A stretch of DNA of 64,000 bases from positions 1 through 64,000 of the forward strand of contig JANYKR010000039.1 of NCBI GenBank assembly GCA_025358155.1, written 5' to 3'. Below are positions 16,892 through 25,900 of this stretch, piece by piece. The position numbers were made by a program, and so were the translations under genes. The notes beneath the pieces were generated by a model. It made no database searches. It was not told the origin of the DNA and saw only the letters and a program-made list of their open reading frames with translations. This DNA comes from Betaproteobacteria bacterium. GTDB taxonomy: Bacteria; Pseudomonadota; Gammaproteobacteria; Burkholderiales; Burkholderiaceae_C. Numbering within the stretch: the first letter of the stretch is position 1; the number at the start of each line of letters is the position of its first letter.

Positions 16892-18472
16892 ATGAGCTTG
16901 CCCGCTACCACCGAGTCCCTGCCCTTCAACGACCTGCCTGCGCTGCTGGCCGCACACGCCAGGGAGCGGCCCGACGCCACTGCCCTGGTGCTGGGCGAGC
17001 AGCGGCTGAGCTACGCCGAGCTCGACGCCCTGGCGGACCGCGTCGCCGCCTCGTTGCAACGCGACGGCGCCCGGCCGCAGGAGGCAATCGCCATCTGCGC
17101 CGGCACCAGCGTGCACTATCTGGCACTGTTTTTGGGCGCGTTGCGGGCCGGCCTGGCAGTGGCGCCGCTGGCGCCCAGCGCCACCGCTGCCCAACTCGTG
17201 GGCATGGCGCTGGACGCCGATGCCAAGCGCTTTTTTGTCGACGGCGCAGTGCTGCAGGCGATCAACGAGGCCGGCATCGCCGTGCCCGCCACGCTGCCGC
17301 TGACCCGACTCGATGCCGCCGATGGCCAGGCCGCGCTGGCGCCCTGGCTGTTGCCCGCGCCGGCCCGGCCTGTGCCGGTGACGATCGAGCCGAACTGGGC
17401 TTTCAACCTGATCTACTCCTCAGGCACCACCGGCACGCCCAAGGGCATCGTGCAGTCGCATGCGATGCGCTGGGCCCATATCCAGCGCGCTGCCATGTCG
17501 GGCTACGACCGCGACGCCGTCACCCTGATCACCACGCCGCTTTACAGCAACACCACCCTGGTATCAGTGATTCCGACCTTGGCCAATGGCGGCCGGCTGG
17601 TGCTGATGGCCAAGTTTGATGCCGCTGGCTACTTGCGCACTGCCCAGGCCGAGCGGGTCAGCCACACCATGCTGGTGCCGGTGCAGTACCAGCGGCTGAT
17701 GGCGCGGCCAGACTTTGACCAGTACGACCTGAGCGCATTCCGCATGAAGTTCTGCACCAGCGCGCCCTTTCTGGCGCCGCTCAAGGCCGATGTGCTGGCA
17801 CGCTGGCCGGGCGGCCTGGTGGAGTACTACGGCATGACCGAGGGCGGCGGCACCTGCATCCTGCAAGCCCATTTGCACCCGGGCAAGTTGCACACCGTGG
17901 GCCAGCCGGCCGAGGGCCACGACATCCGCCTGATCGACGAAGGCGGTCAAGAGGTGCACGAGGTCGGCGCTGCCGGCGAGGTGGTGGGGCGCTCGGCCGG
18001 CATGATGACGGGCTACCACAAGCAGCCGGCCAAGACGGCCGAGGCCGAATGGTTCGACGCCCAGGGCCAGCGCTTCATCCGCACCGGCGATGTCGGCCGG
18101 TTCGACGCCGAGGGCTTCTTGACCCTGTTCGACCGGCGCAAGGACATGGTGATCTCGGGCGGCTTCAACATCTACCCCAGCGATCTGGAGGCGGTGCTGC
18201 GCACCCATCCGGCGGTGGCCGATGCGGCGGTGGTGGGCATTCCGTCGGCTGAATGGGGCGAAACGCCGGTGGCGTTTGTGGTGCGGCGCGAGGCGGCAGC
18301 CGAGACGGCGGACGACCTGCGCGCCTGGTTCAACCAGCAGGTCGGCAAGACACAGCGCCTGGCGGGCGTGCGGCTGGTCGATGAACTGCCGCGCAGCGCC
18401 ATCGGCAAGGTGCTCAAGCGGGAGTTGCGTGAGGCCTGGGCGGCGGACGCGGCCGGACCGCCCGCAGCCTGA
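16892..18472 (+). CDS. AMP-forming acyl-CoA ligase
   Basis: Second acyl-CoA synthetase of the region, 526 residues. Seen: FNDLPALLAAHARERPDATAL start, nucleotide loop YSSGTTGTPKGIVQSH, EYYGMTEGGG, the RTGDVGRFDAEGFLTLFDRRKDM hinge split over residues 425-447, SGGFNIYPSDLEAVL, and the terminal LPRSAIGKVLKRELR with catalytic Lys. ATG 16892 starts at the natural N-terminus of the family; an upstream in-frame extension crosses the terminator and is unlikely. The conserved motifs are intact, so it should be active. It converges on the helicase gene 22 bases downstream. Its acid substrate is unknown. Confidence 0.9.
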   Translation: MSLPATTESLPFNDLPALLAAHARERPDATALVLGEQRLSYAELDALADRVAASLQRDGARPQEAIAICAGTSVHYLALFLGALRAGLAVAPLAPSATAAQLVGMALDADAKRFFVDGAVLQAINEAGIAVPATLPLTRLDAADGQAALAPWLLPAPARPVPVTIEPNWAFNLIYSSGTTGTPKGIVQSHAMRWAHIQRAAMSGYDRDAVTLITTPLYSNTTLVSVIPTLANGGRLVLMAKFDAAGYLRTAQAERVSHTMLVPVQYQRLMARPDFDQYDLSAFRMKFCTSAPFLAPLKADVLARWPGGLVEYYGMTEGGGTCILQAHLHPGKLHTVGQPAEGHDIRLIDEGGQEVHEVGAAGEVVGRSAGMMTGYHKQPAKTAEAEWFDAQGQRFIRTGDVGRFDAEGFLTLFDRRKDMVISGGFNIYPSDLEAVLRTHPAVADAAVVGIPSAEWGETPVAFVVRREAAAETADDLRAWFNQQVGKTQRLAGVRLVDELPRSAIGKVLKRELREAWAADAAGPPAA

Positions 18473-18494
18473 TCAGGCCAGGCGCGTAGCCCGA

Positions 18495-20033
18495 TCAGCG
18501 GCGCTGGCGCGGCGACGCTGAGCTTGCGGCCGCAGCCGCAGCCGCAGCCGCAGCCGCAGCCGCCTCGCGCAGCTTGTCCTTCTTGCTCTTGCGCCGGCCT
18601 TTGAGCCCGCCGTGAGGGTCGGGAGCACCGGCGCTTGCCGCTGCGGGCTTGAGCGCCATGTCGGTAGGGCCGTGCTGCGGCCGGTCCGCATCAATCGCCA
18701 CCGCCACCGCCGGCTCAAAACCCGGCACCCGCTCACGCGGCACGCGCTGGCCCTGGCGCTTTTCAATCAGCCTGAAGTGGGCCTCGCTGCCCGGGGCGTC
18801 GGCAAGGATGAAGCTCAGGGCCTGGCCGCTGGCGCCAGCCCGGCCAGTGCGGCCGATACGGTGGATGTGGTCGATCGCCGAGCGCGCCAGGTCGAGGTTG
18901 ACCACGGCCGCCAGCCCGACCACGTCGATGCCGCGCGCTGCCAGGTCGGTGGCCACCAGCACCCGGAGCCGGTTGGCCTGAAAGTCGGCCAGCACCTGGG
19001 TGCGCCGGCCTTGGCTGAGCTTGCCGTGCAGCGCAGCGGCCTGCAGGCCTGCGCGCTTGAGCTTGTCGGCTACATGCTCGCTGGCGTACTGGCTGGCGAC
19101 GAACACCAGCACCCGGTCAAAGCCTTCGGTGGCAATCAGGTGGCGCAGCAGCGGCGTGCGGCGCGCGCTATCCACCCAGATGGCGCGCTGGTGGATGGCG
19201 GGGCTGTCCGCCGTTCCGGCGTCGCGCCCCGCAGAGAGCGGCTCGGCGTGGTCCGCCATGGGCCGGTCTGCGGCAGTGTGGGCACCCTGATCTGCGCCCT
19301 GATCTGCGTCCAGACCCAGCCGCAGCGGCTGGCGCAGCAATTGCTCGGCCAGTGCCGCCACGGCCGGGGGCAGCGTGGCCGAGAACAGCAGGCTTTGACG
19401 CTCAGCTGGCAGTGCGGCCAGCAGCCGGCCGAGTTCGGCGGCAAAACCGAGGTCGAGCAGTCGGTCGGCCTCGTCGAGCACCAGCAAGTCCAGGTCCGCC
19501 AGCGACAAGGCCTTGTGGTCGAGCAAATCCAGCAGCCGGCCCGGTGTCGCCACCACCACCTGCGCACCACCGCGCAAGGCCATCATCTGCGGGTTGATCG
19601 ACAACCCGCCGACTGCCACCACGGTCTTGAGCTGGGGTGCTGCACTGCGCGCCAGACCTTGCAGCGCCTCGCCGGTCTGCAAGGCGAGCTCGCGGGTTGG
19701 CGCCAGGACCAGCGCGCGCAGCAGGCGCGGCCGGCGGGCCAGGTCCGCCGGGTCGGCCAGCAGGCGCTGCAGCAGCGGCAGCACAAACGCGGCGGTCTTG
19801 CCAGAGCCGGTGGGCGAGGTGGCCAGCAGGTCGTGACCTTGCAGGATCACTGGCAGCGCGGCGGCCTGGATAGGCGTAGCTGCCGTCCAGCCGGCCTCGG
19901 CCGCAGCCGCCACCAGGGCTGGCGCCAGGCCCAGCGCGGCGAAACCGGGCGGTGCCGAATCGGGCAGGGCGGTGGCAGGTGGCAGGCCGGTTGCGGCGGG
20001 CAGGGTGGGTGGCAAATTGAGGGGGAATATCAC
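18495..20033 (-). CDS. DEAD-box ATP-dependent RNA helicase
   Basis: RNA-unwinding ATPase of the RhlE/DbpA-like group. Seen in order: FAALGL and Q-motif region TAATPIQAAALP, Walker A TSPTGSGKT, PTRELA, GG, TPGRLLD, DEAD box VLDEADRLLD, SAT, then a low-complexity insert (about 254-290) rich in Ala/Asp/Gly between the two RecA domains, FVASQ, VATDLAARGID and HRIGRTGRAG. The C-terminal tail is basic (KGRRKSKKDK) then poly-Ala, encoded by a GCCGCA hexamer repeat. Start is uncertain: GTG 20033 gives 512 residues; a TTG at 20114 would add 27 unconserved residues. Confidence 0.9.
   Translation of the reverse strand: MIFPLNLPPTLPAATGLPPATALPDSAPPGFAALGLAPALVAAAAEAGWTAATPIQAAALPVILQGHDLLATSPTGSGKTAAFVLPLLQRLLADPADLARRPRLLRALVLAPTRELALQTGEALQGLARSAAPQLKTVVAVGGLSINPQMMALRGGAQVVVATPGRLLDLLDHKALSLADLDLLVLDEADRLLDLGFAAELGRLLAALPAERQSLLFSATLPPAVAALAEQLLRQPLRLGLDADQGADQGAHTAADRPMADHAEPLSAGRDAGTADSPAIHQRAIWVDSARRTPLLRHLIATEGFDRVLVFVASQYASEHVADKLKRAGLQAAALHGKLSQGRRTQVLADFQANRLRVLVATDLAARGIDVVGLAAVVNLDLARSAIDHIHRIGRTGRAGASGQALSFILADAPGSEAHFRLIEKRQGQRVPRERVPGFEPAVAVAIDADRPQHGPTDMALKPAAASAGAPDPHGGLKGRRKSKKDKLREAAAAAAAAAAAAASSASPRQRR
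18529..18564. repeat. Hexanucleotide tandem repeat coding poly-Ala in the helicase tail
   Basis: Five perfect copies of GCCGCA plus a sixth degenerate copy. In the minus-strand reading it encodes an alanine run just before the helicase C-terminus. Copy number may vary by slippage without breaking frame. Confidence 0.85.
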
Positions 20034-20205
20034 CCAAAGCAGTGTACGGCCCGAGCCTGGCTGACAACGGGCGGACCACGGGCGGCCAGCAGGCCGACAG
20101 CGGGCAATCCCCAAGGCTGCCGGCCTGTGGCGTCAAGACAATGGCGTCGAGCGCCCAGGCGCCCCAGGCACTGCAAACGCCTCAACCCGCAGCAGGAGAA
20201 CCCCG

Positions 20206-21774
20206 ATGTACGCAGGCCCCTACGCCCAGCAGCATGCCGACCGACCGGCCTTCATCATGGCCAGCAGCGGCGCGGCCATGACCTACGGCGAACTCGAGCA
20301 GCGCAGCAACCGGCTGGCCCACTTGCTGCGCGACCAGGGCCTGCAGCGGCTGGACCACTACGCCATCTTCATGGAGAACAACCGCCATTTCATCGAGGCC
20401 TGCATGGCCGGCGAGCGCAGTGGCCTGTACTACACCTGCGTCAACGCCTACCTCACGGCCGAGGAGCTGGCCTACATCCTGAACAACAGCGAGTCGCAAC
20501 TGCTGATCACGTCGGCCGACAAGCTCGCGGTGGCCCGGCAGGCGCTGGCCGACTGCCCCCGGGTCAAGCGCTGCCTGGTGGTGGACGGCGGGCCAGCAGC
20601 CACCGGCCAGGCCGGTTCTGCCACGCTGTGCGACTTTGACGCCGCCGTGGCCGGCCTGCCCGGCACACCGATTGCCGACGAGGCCCTGGGCACGGCGATG
20701 CTGTACTCGTCGGGCACCACCGGCCGGCCCAAGGGCATCCTGCGACCCCTGCCCGAGAACCCGCCCAGCCAGCCGCTGCCGCTGTTCAGCTTTCTGGCCA
20801 ACCTTTGGCAGTGCGAGCCGGGCATGCTGTACCTGTCGCCGGCGCCGCTCTACCACTCGGCGCCACTGGCCAACGTCAGCCTGGCGATCCGGCACGGTGG
20901 CACGGTGGTCATCATGGAACACTTCGACCCGGAGCAGTACCTGGACCTGGTCGAGCGCTTCCGCATCACCCACACCCAGCTGGTGCCGACGATGTTCTCG
21001 CGCATGCTCAAGCTGGCGCCCGAGCGGCGCGCGCGGGCCGACCTGTCGTCGCTCAAGATCGCGATCCATGCCGCCGCGCCCTGCCCGGCGCAGGTCAAGG
21101 AGCAGATGATCGACTGGTGGGGCCCGATCATCCACGAGTACTACGGCGCAACCGAGGGCCTGGGGTTCACCGCCTGCAACTCGGCCGAGTGGCTGGCGCA
21201 CCGGGGCAGCGTAGGCCGGGTGCTGCTGGGCGACATCCACATCCTTGACGAGCAGATGCAGCCGGTGCCGCTGGGCACCTCGGGCGAGGTCTGGTTCAAG
21301 ACCGCCTCGCCGTTTGTCTACTTCAACGACCCCGAGCGCACCGCCCAGACCCGCTCGCCCGACGGCAGCATGAGCACGGTGGGCGACATGGGCTACCTCG
21401 ACCCCGACGGGTTTTTGTACCTGACCGACCGCTCGACCTTCATGATCATCTCGGGCGGCGTCAACATCTACCCGCAGGAGTGCGAGAACCTGCTGATCAC
21501 CCACCCCAAGGTGGCTGACGCGGCGGTGTTTGGCGTGCCCAACGTTGACCTGGGCGAGGAGGTCAAGGCAGTGGTGCAGCCGGTGGCGGGCATGGCTGCG
21601 GGGCCTGAGCTGGCGCAGGAGTTGATGGCCTTTTGTGCCGAGCATCTGTCGCGCCAGAAATGCCCGCGCTCGATCGAGTTCAGCGTCCAGTTGCCGCGCC
21701 TGCCCACCGGCAAGCTCTACAAGCGGCTGCTGCGCGACCCGTATTGGGCGGGACACAAGAGCCGCATCGTCTGA
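20206..21774 (+). CDS. AMP-forming acyl-CoA synthetase
   Basis: Third acyl-CoA ligase in the region, 522 residues, with full adenylation-domain architecture. Seen: MTYGELEQRSNRLAHLLR, YYTCVNAYLTAEELAYILNN near 80, nucleotide loop YSSGTTGRPKGILR, HEYYGATEG, YLDPDGFLYLTDRSTFM, SGGVNIYPQECENLL and the terminal LPRLPTGKLYKRLLR with catalytic Lys. It most resembles the fatty/aryl-CoA ligases annotated as acyl-CoA synthetase in actinobacterial and betaproteobacterial terpenoid or steroid catabolism. An AGGAGA site precedes ATG 20206. It is divergent from the helicase. Confidence 0.9.
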   Translation: MYAGPYAQQHADRPAFIMASSGAAMTYGELEQRSNRLAHLLRDQGLQRLDHYAIFMENNRHFIEACMAGERSGLYYTCVNAYLTAEELAYILNNSESQLLITSADKLAVARQALADCPRVKRCLVVDGGPAATGQAGSATLCDFDAAVAGLPGTPIADEALGTAMLYSSGTTGRPKGILRPLPENPPSQPLPLFSFLANLWQCEPGMLYLSPAPLYHSAPLANVSLAIRHGGTVVIMEHFDPEQYLDLVERFRITHTQLVPTMFSRMLKLAPERRARADLSSLKIAIHAAAPCPAQVKEQMIDWWGPIIHEYYGATEGLGFTACNSAEWLAHRGSVGRVLLGDIHILDEQMQPVPLGTSGEVWFKTASPFVYFNDPERTAQTRSPDGSMSTVGDMGYLDPDGFLYLTDRSTFMIISGGVNIYPQECENLLITHPKVADAAVFGVPNVDLGEEVKAVVQPVAGMAAGPELAQELMAFCAEHLSRQKCPRSIEFSVQLPRLPTGKLYKRLLRDPYWAGHKSRIV

Positions 21775-21854
21775 GCCCGGCCTTGCCCGCACCGGGCTCG
21801 GGCAAGCCTGCGCGCTATCGCCGACAATCAAGCCCTGCCCCCACGGCCGGCCTG

Positions 21855-22604
21855 ATGCGCCTGGCCCCTGACATGAATGCTCGTTTTCTGCCTGCCGCTG
21901 CGGGCGCGCCCGACGCCCAGCCCGATGGCCCGCTGCCCAGCGCCCCGGAGCTGGCGGGGCTGGTGCGGGCCAGCGCGCCCATCGGTCTGCCCGCCCATCT
22001 GCAGGCTGTCCCGGGCACGCTGGTGTCGTGCCGTTTGCCGACCCGCTTTGGCGAGTTCGATTTGCACGGCCTGCAAGACCCGCAGACCGGCGCCGAACAC
22101 GCCGCCATGAGCTTGGGTAGGCTGGGTGACGGCGAGCCGGTGCTGACCCGCCTGCACAGCGAATGCCTGACCGGCGACACCTTGTACAGCCTGAAATGCG
22201 ATTGCGGCGCCCAGCTCGAAGGCGGGCTGGCGGCAATCGCCCAGGCCGGGCGTGGCTTGCTGCTGTACCTGCGGCAAGAGGGCCGAGGCATCGGCCTGGT
22301 CAACAAGATCCGCGCTTACGCGCTGCAGCAGGCCGGCGCCGATACGGTCGAGGCCAACCGCTTGCTCGGTCTGCCCGACGACGCCCGTGACTACAGCATT
22401 GCCGTCACCCTGCTGGGCCAGCTCGGCATCCGCCGGGTACGCCTGCTCACCAACAACCCGGCCAAGGTCGAGGCCCTGCAGCGCCTGGGCATCGAGGTGG
22501 TGGAGCGCTTGCCGCTGCACATGCCCCAGAATCCGCACAACCAGGCTTACCTGCAGACCAAGTCGCGCCGGATGGGCCACTACGGGCCGGACGAGCCCGT
22601 CTGA
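21855..22604 (+). CDS. ribA: GTP cyclohydrolase II
   Basis: First step of riboflavin synthesis: opens GTP to a diaminopyrimidinone phosphate with loss of formate and pyrophosphate. Seen in about 249 residues: zinc site HSECLTGDTLYSLKCDCG with three Cys, catalytic YLRQEGRGIGL, NKIRAYALQ, YSIAVTLLGQLGI and LLTNNPAKVEAL. It is a stand-alone RibA with no DHBP synthase domain. An N-terminal extension of about 40 residues precedes the usual core. ATG 21855 or ATG 21873 could be the start; neither has a strong ribosome site. Confidence 0.93.
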   Translation: MRLAPDMNARFLPAAAGAPDAQPDGPLPSAPELAGLVRASAPIGLPAHLQAVPGTLVSCRLPTRFGEFDLHGLQDPQTGAEHAAMSLGRLGDGEPVLTRLHSECLTGDTLYSLKCDCGAQLEGGLAAIAQAGRGLLLYLRQEGRGIGLVNKIRAYALQQAGADTVEANRLLGLPDDARDYSIAVTLLGQLGIRRVRLLTNNPAKVEALQRLGIEVVERLPLHMPQNPHNQAYLQTKSRRMGHYGPDEPV

Positions 22605-22995
22605 GGCGCTGCGCCGGCGCCCACAAGTCTCAGGTGCAAGCTCGCCGCGCAGGCCGGGCGGTTGATCGGGCCGAAGATGGGAGCGGTGGCGCGAAATCGC
22701 GGTGTCATGGTGGCCGGCGGTGCTCTGCAGGCCTTCCAGCAGTGTCAGCTTTTTTTACAGTTTCGTCAGGCGTTGATCCGGTAAAAACGCTAAAGCCCTG
22801 AAAATAAAGGGGATTCAGGATGTGGTACGAAATTTGCTTACTTCGCTGCATTGAATCCAGGTTCCAGTTACGGCTTTTCCAGCTCGACTTCCCCTGTTCA
22901 AGGGATGACGTGTTTTTGACCGGCGCCTAGAGTCTTGTGATGGAAGCTCCCATGTGGGTGCTCCAACGTTGGGTCTACCTTTGAAAGGCATTGTT
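22605..22995. other. Long intergenic/leader region with sigma54 promoter
   Basis: Nearly 400 bases without a gene, AT-richer than its surroundings. It holds a T-run and an imperfect inverted repeat (TTTTTTAC at 22751-22758 against GTAAAAAC at 22781-22788), a sigma54-type promoter at 22823-22839 and a leader of about 150 bases. The upstream repeat could be an activator site, but this is inference from position only. GAAAGG at 22983-22988 serves the gene at 22996. Confidence 0.6.
22823..22839 (+). promoter_or_regulatory. Sigma54 (RpoN) -24/-12 promoter
   Basis: TGGTACG, four bases, then TTGCTT: GG and GC are separated by exactly 10 bases as required, and 10 of 11 defined positions of the TGGCACG-N4-TTGC consensus match. 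It faces the dockerin/toroid gene at 22996. PEP-CTERM/exosortase systems in related bacteria are known to use the RpoN-dependent PrsK/PrsR pair, consistent with this site, but no regulator is in the window. Confidence 0.75.
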
Positions 22996-25077
22996 ATGTC
23001 GCGTACATTGATGGCAACCCCGGGCCGTCGCCTTGGCGCCGCACTGGTGTCCAGGGCCGCGAGTTTCGGCCGATCTCTATTCAGGGCTCCAACATTGGCC
23101 GCGATAGCGGTTGCGATGTCAGCGTCGGCTGCGTCCGCAGAGACACTGCTGATGCCCACCCGCGACGCGCGCACCACCGCGCCGGTCGTGGTGTGGGGCG
23201 TCACCACACAGGTGCAGGGCCCGGGCCTGCCTTGCTCGCTCGACTTTGGCGATTTGACGCCGGCCTTCAACTGCACCAGTGTCGACCGGTCTTACATCGC
23301 ACGGGCGCACAACTACGCCAGCCAAGGCACCTACACGGCACGGCTCACCGTGGGTCTGGAGACCACCACCACCACCATCCAGGTGTTCGACCCGGCTGTG
23401 TTGGTCGGTGGTGTCGGCGGCGACAACAACCGCAGCCTTGGCATCAACATGGCCATCCAGGATGGTCTGCGCTTCCTGTGGACCAGCCAAATCAGCCGGG
23501 CTGGCAATTTCCCGGCTGGCACCACGACATTCTGGAACAACAGCGGCTACCCGTACGGTGACACCTCGCTGGCGGTACTCGGCTTTGAGAACCAGGGTTA
23601 CAAGATCGCGGCGAATGTGGCGCCAACGGGTATCTTCGAAAAGTATGTCGTGCGTCGCGGGCTCAACTACGTGCTCAGCCAGCTTTCAACGGTTGCGCTG
23701 GGCGTAACGCCTGGCGGCAACAATCCTTGCACCATCTATGCAGACTGCGTCGGGCTGCGGCCACCGGGTGACGACGGCTACACGACTGCAATGGCGATTC
23801 TGGGCTTCGCCGGCAGTGGCGCGCTGCCGCAAATCAACACCGAGGTCGGCGGCTACACCAACGGAAAGACCTACGGCGAAATCCTGCAGCGCTTGGTCAA
23901 CGCCATGGCTTGGGGTCAAAACGACTTCGGCAACGGTCGGGGCGGCTGGTACTACAACTTCAACTCCGGGACACTGGACGGCTCCACCATGGGCTGGACA
24001 ACGCTTGCGCTGCTGGACGCAGCCGCAGCCGGTGCAACCGTGCCTGCCTTCGTCAAGACCGAGTACCAATTTGGTTTCAATTGCGCGCTGAACACCAATG
24101 GGTCGTTCGACTACAACGGCGATTGCAATACCTCAGGCGACTTCAGCGGCGTTGGCAGCCCGGCCAAGGGTGGCACTGGCCTGCTGGGCATGTTCTACCT
24201 GGGCAACCCGGCCAGCGCACCCGCTACGGTGGGCACGATTGCGAGCTACATCAACGGCTGGTGGTCCGGATCTGGCGGCATTGGCGGAAACTATAACAAC
24301 TGCGCGGGTGGCGGCGGCAACAAGGGTTGCGCCTATGCCATGTTCAACAACTTCAAGGGCTTGAAGCTCCAGGGCATCACCACGCTGCCCGGAGTGGGGC
24401 GGCCGGCAGGTCCGGGTGCACAGCCCGCCAACGACTGGTACGCCGACTACCAGGATTGGCTGGTTGCCAACCAGACCGCTCCCACCACCACGGGCGGAGG
24501 CAACTGGGCAAGCCTGCACTTCTCTTGCTGCGGTGATGGCAGCTCGCTCACCGCGGCGATGGCCGAGTTGATCCTGTCGCCGGTGGCGCTGGTTGCACCT
24601 GACCCGATCTTGTTCTCTACGGTCGGCCTGAGCCCGTTGACGGCGACCAACCCGGTAGGCACCGACCACACCGTTACCGCCTTCGCCCAGGCTGCCAATA
24701 ACGCACCTGTGCCAGGCGTGACCATCACCTTCAAGGTTTTGACCGGGCCCAATGCAGGCAAGACGGGCAGCGGCACGACCGGTGCTGATGGCAAGACCAG
24801 CTACACCTACCATGACGACGGCGGTGCCGGCACCGACAAGATCCAGGCTTTCATTGGCGCTGTGCTCAGCTCCAACCAAGTGCTCAAGCTCTGGGATCTG
24901 GCCTGCGATGTCAACAACGACGGCAAGGTGAGCCCGGCTGACATTTTGCTGATCAAGTCGCGCTTGAACACGGTGGCCACTGGGCCGACCGACAAGTACG
25001 ATGCCAACCACGACGGTGTGGTCAACGTCGCTGACATGCGCTACTGCCAACTCAGGCAGACCGCAACATCGCCCTGA
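22996..25077 (+). CDS. Secreted alpha/alpha-toroid protein with PKD-like, Ig-like and C-terminal dockerin domains
   Basis: Large exported protein of 693 residues, function unknown. Seen: signal peptide with a long basic n-region, cleavage after SAASA (about 48); PKD-like segment about 55-130 (CSLDFGD, then ASQGTYTARLTVG); a long prenyltransferase/squalene-cyclase-like repeat region about 135-530 with GGWYYNF and STMGWTTLALLDAA; a Big_1-like Ig domain about 535-635; and a type I dockerin-like end with two perfect calcium loops, DVNNDGKVSPAD (638-649) and DANHDGVVNVAD (669-680). No catalytic Asp-rich cyclase motif is apparent, so it is likely structural or binding. GAAAGG lies 7 bases before the start. 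The next gene encodes a cohesin-like domain. Confidence 0.85.
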   Translation: MSRTLMATPGRRLGAALVSRAASFGRSLFRAPTLAAIAVAMSASAASAETLLMPTRDARTTAPVVVWGVTTQVQGPGLPCSLDFGDLTPAFNCTSVDRSYIARAHNYASQGTYTARLTVGLETTTTTIQVFDPAVLVGGVGGDNNRSLGINMAIQDGLRFLWTSQISRAGNFPAGTTTFWNNSGYPYGDTSLAVLGFENQGYKIAANVAPTGIFEKYVVRRGLNYVLSQLSTVALGVTPGGNNPCTIYADCVGLRPPGDDGYTTAMAILGFAGSGALPQINTEVGGYTNGKTYGEILQRLVNAMAWGQNDFGNGRGGWYYNFNSGTLDGSTMGWTTLALLDAAAAGATVPAFVKTEYQFGFNCALNTNGSFDYNGDCNTSGDFSGVGSPAKGGTGLLGMFYLGNPASAPATVGTIASYINGWWSGSGGIGGNYNNCAGGGGNKGCAYAMFNNFKGLKLQGITTLPGVGRPAGPGAQPANDWYADYQDWLVANQTAPTTTGGGNWASLHFSCCGDGSSLTAAMAELILSPVALVAPDPILFSTVGLSPLTATNPVGTDHTVTAFAQAANNAPVPGVTITFKVLTGPNAGKTGSGTTGADGKTSYTYHDDGGAGTDKIQAFIGAVLSSNQVLKLWDLACDVNNDGKVSPADILLIKSRLNTVATGPTDKYDANHDGVVNVADMRYCQLRQTATSP

Positions 25078-25103
25078 GCATCGATCGCCTGACGGCAAGC
25101 CAG

Positions 25104-25135
25104 GATCCCGGCGTACCGACGCCGGGATCTTGACC
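25104..25135 (+). terminator. Hairpin after the dockerin gene
   Basis: A perfect 11-bp stem, GATCCCGGCGT (25104-25114) paired with 25119-25129, four-base loop ACCG, followed by only a short TTG. It could be a weak terminator or an mRNA-stabilizing hairpin separating the dockerin and cohesin genes. Confidence 0.6.
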
Positions 25136-25209
25136 GGGAGCAGCCCGGCCTCTTGGCGTCAGGTTCTATCGCACTTGGTTCCAGTTCAACTTTGATGGAG
25201 ATTTTGGGT

Positions 25210-25860
25210 ATGAAACGCAATCTTCGGGCGCTCGGCGCCTTGGCAAGTATCGCGGTGGCAGCCGCCACCTGGGTGTCGCCGGCCCAAGCCGATCCGGTCT
25301 TGAGCCTGGCCCTCACGCCCGCAGCAAACGTCGCGTTTGGGGGTGCCGTTGGCGTGGACATCTTCGTCAGCGGCTTGACCGGGGCGGTGGGTGCCTACAA
25401 CTTCGATTTGAACTACGACAGCAGCCGCATGATGTTCAGCTCCTTCTCGGCTGACCCAGACACCAAGATGGGCGATGCTGCTGACCCAGCGCTTGATCTC
25501 AGCACCGGCAATACCAGCCCTTTGGTCAATTTCAACGTGCTCAGCGGTTTCTTTGCTCCGGCTGACGAAGTGACGCTGGCAGGCCTGCAAGGCACAGGCT
25601 TCAAGCTGGGACATGCCAACTTCACGGCGCTCAGCAATGCGGGTTTCGCCGCCTTCAGCTTGGCCAACGTTTCCTTGAGCGACTACAGCGGCCTGAACGC
25701 CATCGCCAACTCCGCAACAGGCGGCCAGTTGTGCGTGAGTGCCCCTGGCAGTGCGGCACCCTGCGGTGGCAGCAACGTTCCAGAGCCTGCTTCGGCACTG
25801 TTGGTTGCCGCCGCGCTCGGCGGGCTGGCGCTCTCACGCAGGCAATCCAAAGCGGCCTGA
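25210..25860 (+). CDS. Cohesin-like PEP-CTERM surface protein
   Basis: Exported protein of 216 residues. Seen: signal peptide 1-27 (ends SPAQA); a beta-rich domain about 30-165 with the cohesin pattern, including VDIFVSGLTGAVGAYNFDLNYD and a later LGHANFTAL; and a C-terminal PEP-CTERM sorting signal, VPEP at 190-193 followed by a hydrophobic helix and an RRQSKAA basic end. PEP-CTERM tails are cleaved by exosortase, linking the protein to export and exopolysaccharide-associated surfaces; the exosortase is not in this window. GGAG at 25197-25200 supports ATG 25210. Inferred partner: the dockerin of the gene just upstream. Confidence 0.85.
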   Translation: MKRNLRALGALASIAVAAATWVSPAQADPVLSLALTPAANVAFGGAVGVDIFVSGLTGAVGAYNFDLNYDSSRMMFSSFSADPDTKMGDAADPALDLSTGNTSPLVNFNVLSGFFAPADEVTLAGLQGTGFKLGHANFTALSNAGFAAFSLANVSLSDYSGLNAIANSATGGQLCVSAPGSAAPCGGSNVPEPASALLVAAALGGLALSRRQSKAA

Positions 25861-25900
25861 GGCTTTGAGCCTGCCGCCGGGCCTGGAGCCGGGCGACAGC

